A stretch of 5,124 nt of DNA from RPQJ01 sp036277615 (lineage in GTDB: Bacteria > Pseudomonadota > Gammaproteobacteria > Steroidobacterales > Steroidobacteraceae). The DNA lies in NCBI GenBank assembly GCA_036277615.1, contig DASUMQ010000375.1, positions 1 through 5,124 on the forward strand, written 5' to 3'. The notes below the pieces were generated by a model. That model was not told where the DNA came from. It made no database searches and saw nothing but the letters and a program-made list of their open reading frames with translations. The position numbers and the translations under genes are program-made. This document shows, piece by piece, positions 1-5,124 of the stretch; position 1 is the first letter of the stretch, and each line of letters begins with the position of its first letter.

Positions 1-56
1 GGTGCGACCGCGAGCACGTACAGCAGCGCGACTACGCGCCGGCCCACCGCCCGCAT
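1..56 (-). CDS. N-terminus of a putative exported protein, third gene of the ABC operon (partial)
   Basis: An ATG at 56-54 opens a frame that stays open to the left edge, giving 18 codons: MRAVGRRVVALLYVLAVA. Two arginines followed by a run of hydrophobic residues look like the start of a signal peptide or a membrane anchor. The start is well supported: a consensus AAGGAGG lies 7 nt upstream, and the ATG shares one base with the permease stop (TGATG), the usual sign of translational coupling. The body of the gene lies outside the window, so its product cannot be read. In known AttEFGH-type clusters, an ABC ATPase and FtsX permease are followed by a secreted lipocalin-like/CrtC-type hydrolase (AttH, COG5621). 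That is a plausible identity by gene order only. Confidence 0.7.
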   Translation of the reverse strand, partial: MRAVGRRVVALLYVLAVA

Positions 57-2623
57 CACCAGTCCTCCTTGACCGCGCGCACGACGTCGTCCCCCATCGC
101 ACCCCGTCCGCTGAATGCCGCGGTGCCGGCCGCGGCCGCGACCAGCACCACGCTCAGCGCCGCGAGCCCGAGCCAGGGCACGTGCAGGTCCATGGTCCAG
201 TGGAAGGATTGCCGGTTCACGACGAAGATCAGGATCAGGCTGATCACGCCGCCGACCACGAGGCCGGCTGCGACGCCGATCGCGCCGAGCGCCGCGCCCT
301 CGAACGCGAGCATGCGCCCGACCTCGGCGCGCGTGACGCCGAGGTGACGCAACATGCCGAACTCGCCGCGCCGTGCGAGCACCTGGGAGCTCGTGCTCGC
401 ACTGATCCCGAACAGGCCGATCAGCACCGCGACGGCTTCGAGCATGTAGGTGACCGCGAACGTGCGATCGAACAGTGCGAGCGATCGCTCGCGGATGACG
501 CCCGGCAAGGCGATGTCGTAGTCGCCGCTGCGCTCGAGCGTGTCCCGCAGCGACGCGCCAAGGCGCTCCGGGTCAACGCCGTTGCGCAGCCACAGTGCCG
601 CGGTCGTGGCGTTGCGATCGTGCGTGAGTGCGACGAACGTCGCGCGGTCGAGCACGACGGCGCCGCCGGGCCGTTCGTAGTCACGCCAGATGCCCCGCAC
701 GCTCGCGCGCACCGTGCGCCCGCCGAGCGGCAAGTCGAACACGTGCCCGACGTCGAGCCCGCGCAGGTCGAGCGCGGCCTCCGATACCCAGACCGGGACG
801 GTACCGTGCGGCGCGGGTCGATCGTCGACGCGGCGGATCGGCAGCACTCGATCCGCCGTCGCTTCCTCGATCGGTCGCGCGATGATCGTGAGCGGCATGC
901 GCTGCCCCGCCAGCACCGTGTCGACGAAGCGCACGAAGTGCACGCGCGTGACGCCGTCCAGCGCTTCGATCCGCGACTGCGCCTCGGCATCGAGGTAGGC
1001 GCCCGGCGCGGCGCTGCCCGCCCGCACGTAGAGGTCGGCGGGCAGGATGCGCGCCATCCACGCCTCGAGCGACATGCGGAACGAGAACACCATGATCGCC
1101 ATGGCGACCATCAGGCTGAAGGCCACGAGCACCGCGGCGATGCTCACGGTCGCGCGCCGCGCGGTGCCGCGCAATTGCGCGACGGCAATCTGTCGCCACG
1201 CAGCGCCGTCGGGTCGCAGCAGGCGCGTGAACACGACCGCCGCGAGGCTTGGCGTCAGAAACACGGCGCCGAGCAGCAAGCACGCGATGGCGACGTAGCC
1301 CGGCAGCGCCACGCCGTCGATGGCCGGCAACTGCAGCGCGACCAGCGCCGCGGCGAACAGCCCGAGCGCAATCCAGCCGTGTCGCCGCGCGGCGACCGGC
1401 GCCTCGTCGCCAGCCTTGAGCGCGACGGCCGCGGGCACCGATGCCGCCTCGCGTGCCGGCCCGTACGTGGCGACCAGCGCGGCCGCGACCCCCAGCAGGT
1501 AGAAAGCGAGGTATTCGCCGGCGCGCACGTCGAGCCGCGGTGCGACGCCGCGGAAGTATCCCGCGCCCAGGTCGGCGCCGAACGCGGCGAGCCCCGCGCG
1601 TGCGGTCAGCACCCCGAGCACCACGCCGAGCGCTGCACCGAGCACGCCGACGAGCGCACCGGCGAGCAGCGACGCGCCGAGTTGCTCGCGCACGGTCAAG
1701 CCCATCGCGTGCAGGAAGGCAATTTCGCGGCGGCGGCGTGCAACGGCGAGCGACTGGGTCGCGAAGACGAGGAACGCACCCGTGAAGAGCGCGACGAGTG
1801 CGAGCGCGGTCAGGTTCGAACGGTAAGCGCGCGTGAGCCGCACGGCATCGTCGGTCGCCTCGCCGGGCGTGACCACCTGCGCACCGGGAGGCAACAGGCG
1901 TGCGATGGCGTCGCGCACGGCGGCGCGGTCGGCGCGCGGGGCGAGTCGCACGTCCACACGGTCGAGTCGGCCGAGCCGTCGCAACCGCCATTGCGCCTCC
2001 CCGATGTCGAGCAGCCCCACCGCAGGTCGGTACGCACCGGGCGGCAGGATGCCCGCGACTTCGAAGCCGACGCGGTCGAGTGCGACCTGCACGTCGAGCC
2101 TGTCACCGGGCTCGAGGTCGAGCGCCTGCGCTGCCGCGGGACTGAGCCAGACCGAGTCCGGCGCGAGCAAACCCTGCCCTTCGCGATCCGCGGGCCGACC
2201 CGCCGCTGCCAGCGTCGGTTGCAGGCGCCAGGCGGTGAATGGATCGATGCCGATCAGCTTGAGGTTGCCTTCGCGACCCGGCAGACGCACCTGCAACTCG
2301 ACCACCGGACTCGCCACGGCCACGCCGGGAAGCCGCGCGATCCGTGGATACAGGGACTCATCGAATCCAGCGCCAGGCGCCTGCACCGCCAGATCGGCGA
2401 GCCCGAACAGCGACCGCGATGCTCCCTGCACCTCGTCGGCCGCAACGCGGTTGATCAGGTAGACGGAGAAGCCGAGCGCGACGCCGAGCGCGATGGCGAG
2501 CACGGCGAGCAGCGTCCGCGCCGGCGCCTGACGCAACGGGCCGACGACGGCCGCCTGCAGCAACGCGAGTCGCGCCCGCCACGCCATTCGACGAGTCTCG
2601 AAAGCCGCGGCCCTCGCGCTCAC
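56..2623 (-). CDS. ABC transporter permease, FtsX/MacB-like, duplicated (YbbP/AttFG type)
   Basis: An 855-residue inner-membrane permease that should work with the ATPase encoded just upstream. I read ten likely membrane segments, at about residues 36-56, 271-296, 316-341, 369-387, 415-432, 441-466, 491-515, 725-747, 772-801 and 816-837. Two large extracytoplasmic domains (about 57-270 and 516-724) resemble the MacB periplasmic core domain. The protein is an internal duplication: ARRRREIAFLHAMGLTVREQ (295-314) and RRGEFGMLRHLGVTRAEV (751-768) are equivalent cytoplasmic FtsX segments that contact the ATPase. Length and layout match E. coli YbbP (about 800 residues) better than the 4-helix MacB or LolC. 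The GTG start overlaps the ATPase stop by 4 nt (GTGA). An in-frame ATG at 2587 (residue 13) also fits the family N-terminus and cannot be excluded. The substrate is unknown; this class usually moves lipids, lipoproteins, peptides or envelope molecules out of the inner membrane rather than importing solutes. Confidence 0.93.
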   Translation of the reverse strand: MSARAAAFETRRMAWRARLALLQAAVVGPLRQAPARTLLAVLAIALGVALGFSVYLINRVAADEVQGASRSLFGLADLAVQAPGAGFDESLYPRIARLPGVAVASPVVELQVRLPGREGNLKLIGIDPFTAWRLQPTLAAAGRPADREGQGLLAPDSVWLSPAAAQALDLEPGDRLDVQVALDRVGFEVAGILPPGAYRPAVGLLDIGEAQWRLRRLGRLDRVDVRLAPRADRAAVRDAIARLLPPGAQVVTPGEATDDAVRLTRAYRSNLTALALVALFTGAFLVFATQSLAVARRRREIAFLHAMGLTVREQLGASLLAGALVGVLGAALGVVLGVLTARAGLAAFGADLGAGYFRGVAPRLDVRAGEYLAFYLLGVAAALVATYGPAREAASVPAAVALKAGDEAPVAARRHGWIALGLFAAALVALQLPAIDGVALPGYVAIACLLLGAVFLTPSLAAVVFTRLLRPDGAAWRQIAVAQLRGTARRATVSIAAVLVAFSLMVAMAIMVFSFRMSLEAWMARILPADLYVRAGSAAPGAYLDAEAQSRIEALDGVTRVHFVRFVDTVLAGQRMPLTIIARPIEEATADRVLPIRRVDDRPAPHGTVPVWVSEAALDLRGLDVGHVFDLPLGGRTVRASVRGIWRDYERPGGAVVLDRATFVALTHDRNATTAALWLRNGVDPERLGASLRDTLERSGDYDIALPGVIRERSLALFDRTFAVTYMLEAVAVLIGLFGISASTSSQVLARRGEFGMLRHLGVTRAEVGRMLAFEGAALGAIGVAAGLVVGGVISLILIFVVNRQSFHWTMDLHVPWLGLAALSVVLVAAAAGTAAFSGRGAMGDDVVRAVKEDW
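64..70 (-). promoter_or_regulatory. Strong Shine-Dalgarno for the gene starting at 56
   Basis: The minus strand reads AAGGAGG, a near-perfect complement of the 16S rRNA 3' end, followed by 7 nt and then ATG. It lies inside the last codons of the permease gene. It is the only consensus ribosome binding site seen in the ABC operon, so the third gene may be translated independently as well as by coupling. Confidence 0.8.
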
Positions 2624-3279
2624 GCGCGCACCGCGAGTCCGGTCCGCGTCAGCTCGTAGACTTGATCGGTCGAGGCCGCGGCAGTCGCCGAGTGCGTGAC
2701 GAGAATCCCCGCGGCTTCGTCGCGCTTGATCTGCGCACGGAGCAGGCCGAGGATCGTCGCCGCGTTGTCCGGGTCGAGGTTGCCCGTGGGCTCGTCCGCG
2801 AGCACCAGCGCCGGGCGGTGCGCGAGCGCGCGCGCGACGGCGACACGCTGCATTTCCCCTCCCGACAGTTCGCGCGGCAGGCTGCCCGACCGATCCCCGA
2901 GCCCGACGGCCTCGAGCAATTCGTGCACGCGACGATCGACGTCCGCGCCTGCCTGGCCGTTCAGCGCGAGCGGCAAGGCGATGTTGCGCGCGACGCTCAG
3001 GTGCGGCAGCAGGTGGAACGCCTGGAACACGAAACCCATGCGTGCCCGGCGGACCCGAGTGCGTGCGTCGTCGTCGAGTTGCGCGAGGTCCGTCGAATCG
3101 AGCCGCAGCTCGCCGGTGTCCGGCACGTCGAGCCCGGCCACGAGGTTCAGCAGCGTGGACTTGCCGACACCCGACTCGCCGACGATCGCGACGTACTCAC
3201 CGCGGCGGACCGTGAGCGATACGGCGTCGAGGACCCGGCGGCCGCCGTACGCTTTGGAGACGTTGCGTAGCTCGAGCAT
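2620..3279 (-). CDS. ABC transporter ATP-binding protein (MacB/LolD/YbbA family)
   Basis: A 219-residue cytoplasmic ATPase that powers the FtsX-type permease encoded directly downstream. All nucleotide-binding motifs are present, numbered from the ATG at 3279: Walker A GESGVGKST (34-42), Q-loop FVFQ (83-86), signature LSGGEMQR (138-145), Walker B LVLADEP (158-164) followed by TGNLD (165-169), and the H-loop His196. The run DEPTGNLD and the length are typical of COG1136 ATPases. The frame extends upstream to a GTG at 3327, but those extra 16 residues are largely encoded by an inverted repeat and have no counterpart in the family, so I chose MLELRNVSKAYGG. A GTG at 3288 is a further in-frame option. 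No good Shine-Dalgarno precedes any of the three. The TGA stop overlaps the permease start (GTGA). LolD, MacB and YbbA cannot be told apart from this sequence alone. Confidence 0.93.
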   Translation of the reverse strand: MLELRNVSKAYGGRRVLDAVSLTVRRGEYVAIVGESGVGKSTLLNLVAGLDVPDTGELRLDSTDLAQLDDDARTRVRRARMGFVFQAFHLLPHLSVARNIALPLALNGQAGADVDRRVHELLEAVGLGDRSGSLPRELSGGEMQRVAVARALAHRPALVLADEPTGNLDPDNAATILGLLRAQIKRDEAAGILVTHSATAAASTDQVYELTRTGLAVRA

Positions 3280-3301
3280 GCGTCGCACATCGTAGGCGGA
3301 A

Positions 3302-3355
3302 AAATGGGGACACTCCGAATATTCCACGAACGGAATATTCGGAGTGTCCCCATTT
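3302..3355. repeat. Perfect 24-bp inverted repeat with 6-nt loop (REP/MITE-like palindrome; possible terminator)
   Basis: The arms at 3302-3325 and 3332-3355 are exact reverse complements around the loop ACGAAC. Each arm contains the self-palindromic octamer GAATATTC (3317-3324 and 3333-3340) and a GGGGACACTCC block. The element is much more AT-rich than its surroundings. Its form, and the resemblance to the ATGGGGACA-type palindromes I recall as scattered through many proteobacterial genomes, suggest a dispersed intergenic repeat of the REP or MITE class; this resemblance is from memory. On the minus strand the hairpin is followed by five T residues (3304-3300), and it begins 20 nt after the oxidase stop, so it could also act as a Rho-independent terminator for that gene. 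On the plus strand only three T residues follow, and no plus-strand gene ends here. Confidence 0.85.
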
Positions 3356-3375
3356 CCCGCGTCGACGAGGCTCGC

Positions 3376-4509
3376 TCAGAGCAAGCGCGAGGCTGAGGTC
3401 TGTTCGAGCAGCGCCGAGTCGGCCGCGGGCCGGCCGAGCACCGTTGCCGCGACCAGCGCGGACACGGCCGGGGCCGTCTGGATGCCGTAGCCGCCGAGGC
3501 CCGCGACCCAGTGAAAGCCCGGCGCGCGCGGGTCGGGCCCGAGCACGGGACTGCCGTCCCGGAAGAAGCTGCGCAGCCCGGCCCAGGAACTCGTGACGCG
3601 CCGCACCTCCACCGTGGTGGCGGCTTCGAAACGCGCGATGCCTGCCGCGAGCACCTCGTCGTCGACGCTTGCGTCGCACGGCGCGGTGTCGACGGCGTCG
3701 GCAGGCGACACGAGCAGCCGTCCCGCCTCGCCCTTGAAATACCACGTCTCCGCGAGGTCGATCGTGAGCGGCCAGCCGCGTGGATCGATCGATTCCGGCA
3801 ACTGCACGACGGCGATGCTGCGCCGGCGCGGTTGCAGTCCGAGCGGCGACAGCCCTGCGAGCTGCGCGACCTCGTCGGCCCAGGCGCCCGCGGCATTGAC
3901 GACGACGGGTGCCTCGTAGGTGCGGTCGCCCGCGTGGACGCGCCACGCAGTGCCGGTACGCTCGAGTCGATCGACCTGCGCGTGCCTCGCGAAGTCGGCG
4001 CCTTGGCGGCGCACGTGCGCGAGCAACGCATCGTGCAGTCGCGCGACGTCGATGTCGGAGCACGTCGGATCCCAGATGCAGCGGTCGAACAGTCCCTCGC
4101 GCAGGATCGGCGCCTTGCTGCGCGCGAAATCGCCGTCGTGCACGCGCGCATCGGGCGCCAGCGTGCGGATCGATTCGTAGTGCTGTTCGAGCTGCCCGCG
4201 CTGGTCCGGGCGTGCAACGTAGAGCACCCCGCGGGGCGACAGCAGGGGCCCGTCGAGGCCGAGCGCCGCCGGGTTCAGGAAGAACTCGTGACTCGCCGCC
4301 GTGAGCGCGCGGATCGTCGCGTTGCCGTAGGCGCGGTCGAACATCGCTGCCGAACGACCGGTCGAGTGATAGCCCGGACGATGCTCCGCCTCGAGCAGCA
4401 CGACGCGCCCCGCGGGCACGAGGCGCCAGGCGACGGACGCGCCGGCAATGCCGGCCCCGATCACGATGAAATCCGCGGTGGCCGTGGGCACTGGCGGAGA
4501 CTCCTGCAT
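3376..4509 (-). CDS. FAD-dependent D-amino-acid dehydrogenase/oxidase, DauA-like (DAO family)
   Basis: A 377-residue flavoenzyme predicted to oxidise an amine, probably a D-amino acid, to the imino acid. The N-terminal Rossmann motif GAGIAG (18-23) and Glu40 at the end of the second strand bind the ADP part of FAD. GYHSTGRSAA (46-55), VNAAGAWADE (204-213), WAGLRSF (309-315) and GGYGIQT (339-345) recur in Pseudomonas aeruginosa D-arginine dehydrogenase (DauA), which aligns without gaps at an offset of about +8 at the positions checked. Matching active-site residues are Tyr61, Arg230, Tyr257, Arg313, Gly340 and Gln344. DauA His48 and Glu87 are replaced by Met56 and Val95, so D-arginine is an unlikely substrate. 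There is no signal peptide or clear membrane segment. The ATG at 4509 has only a weak ribosome site; a GTG at 4491 (Val7) follows AGGAG by 9 nt and would give a 371-residue protein closer to DauA in length. The alignment uses a remembered DauA sequence. Confidence 0.9.
   Translation of the reverse strand: MQESPPVPTATADFIVIGAGIAGASVAWRLVPAGRVVLLEAEHRPGYHSTGRSAAMFDRAYGNATIRALTAASHEFFLNPAALGLDGPLLSPRGVLYVARPDQRGQLEQHYESIRTLAPDARVHDGDFARSKAPILREGLFDRCIWDPTCSDIDVARLHDALLAHVRRQGADFARHAQVDRLERTGTAWRVHAGDRTYEAPVVVNAAGAWADEVAQLAGLSPLGLQPRRRSIAVVQLPESIDPRGWPLTIDLAETWYFKGEAGRLLVSPADAVDTAPCDASVDDEVLAAGIARFEAATTVEVRRVTSSWAGLRSFFRDGSPVLGPDPRAPGFHWVAGLGGYGIQTAPAVSALVAATVLGRPAADSALLEQTSASRLL
4501..4505 (-). 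promoter_or_regulatory. Possible Shine-Dalgarno for an alternative GTG start of the oxidase
   Basis: The minus strand reads AGGAG here, 9 nt before an in-frame GTG at 4491-4489. The ATG at 4509 is preceded only by GC-rich sequence without a purine-rich box. Starting at the GTG would remove six residues before the Rossmann strand (MPTATADFIVIGAG), which would still leave a complete FAD-binding fold. The choice between the two starts is open. Confidence 0.4.
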
Positions 4510-4611
4510 CGGCCGGGCGGCCGGGCTTCGGTGAGGCGGGCCACGATAACCGCCGGAGCAAGCGCGGTCATCCGGCAGGAACTACGTATTTGCCGAGGCG
4601 TGCGCGGTCGC

Positions 4612-5124
4612 CTATTTTTTGCGCACCGCCGCTTTACTTTTCCGTGCAGGGGCCTTCGACTTCCGCGCCGCCGTGGTCTGCTTGATTGGCGCGTTCTTGC
4701 GGGGCTTCGGCTTCGCCGGCGCCGGCCTTGCCCTGGTGGCCTTGCCGCGGCCCACGACGGTCTTCGCCACTTTCCCCTTCTTTCTCGCGACGACCGGCAC
4801 GCTCTTGTTGGAGGGGACCGAAGCCTTCGAGGCCGGCCGGGTCCGGGTCGGGCTGCCCGCCTTGCCTTTGAGCCGCTTGAAAATCGCGGCGCCGAGTTCG
4901 GCCGGCGAACGCACCGTCGTCACGCGCGCTGCTTCGAGCGCCGCGAACTTGTCGGCCGCCGTGCCCTTGCCCCCCGAGATCACCGCACCCGCGTGACCCA
5001 TGCGCTTGCCCGGCGGGGCCGTTACGCCGGCGATGTACGCCACGACGGGCTTCGAGACGTGCTTGCGGATGAACTCCGCGCCCGCCTCCTCGTCGCTGCC
5101 GCCGATCTCGCCGACCATGATGAT
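4612..5124 (-). CDS. sucD: Succinyl-CoA ligase (ADP/GDP-forming) alpha subunit, C-terminal part, with a basic C-terminal extension (partial)
   Basis: SucD pairs with SucC to interconvert succinyl-CoA and succinate in the TCA cycle with substrate-level phosphorylation. The frame enters from the right edge with Ile-Ile before MVGEIGGSDEEAG; the N-terminal CoA-binding domain lies outside the window. Counting that Met (codon 5118-5116) as 1, the phosphorylated active-site histidine is His42 (codon 4995-4993) within KRMGHAGAVISGGKGTA, equivalent to His246 of the E. coli enzyme. The normal SucD end corresponds to about residues 83-84 (FKRLK). Here the frame runs on for 84 more residues (85-168, DNA 4866-4615) with 18 Lys, 10 Arg, many Ala and Pro, and no Asp or Glu, including two ARKSKA copies near the end. 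The tail resembles histone-H1-like or AlgP-like basic domains and is probably disordered. The TAG stop is at 4614-4612. The SucD assignment is very secure; the role of the tail is unknown. Confidence 0.95.
   Translation of the reverse strand: MIMVGEIGGSDEEAGAEFIRKHVSKPVVAYIAGVTAPPGKRMGHAGAVISGGKGTAADKFAALEAARVTTVRSPAELGAAIFKRLKGKAGSPTRTRPASKASVPSNKSVPVVARKKGKVAKTVVGRGKATRARPAPAKPKPRKNAPIKQTTAARKSKAPARKSKAAVRKK

Noticed and set aside
2..2659. A very long plus-strand open frame (885 codons) opposite the permease
   Set aside because: The translation is Arg/Ala/His/Glu-rich with no recognisable domain, while the minus strand encodes a clear ten-helix permease. Long antisense open frames are expected in GC-rich DNA, where stop codons are rare.
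2662..3295. Plus-strand open frames of about 200 codons opposite the ATPase
   Set aside because: They lie antisense to a protein with complete Walker A, Walker B and signature motifs, and their own translations show no domain or ribosome binding site.
3197..4561. Minus-strand frame of about 450 codons overlapping the oxidase and the start of the ATPase
   Set aside because: It is an Arg/Ala-rich frame-shifted reading of the oxidase, whose correct frame contains the conserved FAD and active-site motifs.
4552..4576. A 6-bp hairpin (GCCGGA/TCCGGC, 13-nt loop) between sucD and the oxidase, considered as a terminator
   Set aside because: The stem is short, the loop is long and no T-run follows on the minus strand. 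Such stems arise by chance in GC-rich DNA. I saw no convincing promoter in this 102-bp gap either.
4562..4609. Direct repeat GCGCGGTC at 4562-4569 and 4602-4609, considered as an operator pair
   Set aside because: Eight bases of common GC-rich sequence repeated once, with no symmetry or known regulator motif, is too weak to call.
4615..4871. The basic tail considered as a separate small histone-like gene or as a frameshifted sucD end
   Set aside because: The frame is continuous with SucD, has no internal ATG or ribosome site at the junction, and its composition (no acidic residues, repeated ARKSKA) is too specific for a random shifted frame. A fused extension is the simpler reading.

Overview
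The window is a compact, very GC-rich piece of bacterial chromosome. Its G/C-biased third codon positions and the protein families present suggest a member of the Pseudomonadota, most likely a gamma- or betaproteobacterium; this is inferred from family resemblance and composition, not from a marker gene. Every gene I can support lies on the minus strand, so the transcription order runs from high to low coordinates.

In that order: (1) 5124-4612, the C-terminal part of the succinyl-CoA ligase alpha subunit (SucD), entering from the right edge and carrying an unusual 84-residue Lys/Arg/Ala/Pro tail with no acidic residues; (2) 4509-3376, a complete FAD-dependent D-amino-acid dehydrogenase of the DauA/DAO fold; (3) 3355-3302, a perfect 24-bp inverted repeat with a 6-nt loop in the gap between genes; (4) 3279-2620, an ABC-transporter ATPase of the MacB/LolD/YbbA type; (5) 2623-56, its large ten-helix FtsX-type permease of the YbbP/AttFG kind; (6) 56-1, the start of a further gene, preceded by a consensus Shine-Dalgarno, whose first 18 residues look like a signal peptide.

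The ATPase, permease and last gene form a tight operon: a 4-nt GTGA overlap, then a 1-nt TGATG overlap. They probably make a transporter that extracts or exports an envelope substrate, together with an exported partner. The oxidase and SucD are metabolic genes upstream. The 102-bp gap after sucD and the hairpin after the oxidase make one shared transcript uncertain.

The most interesting points are the histone-H1-like tail fused to SucD, the loss in the oxidase of two substrate-pocket residues that define D-arginine dehydrogenase, and the AT-rich perfect palindrome, which resembles a dispersed REP/MITE-type element and sits just before the ABC operon. I found no RNA gene, CRISPR array, complete mobile element or clearly new multi-gene system.
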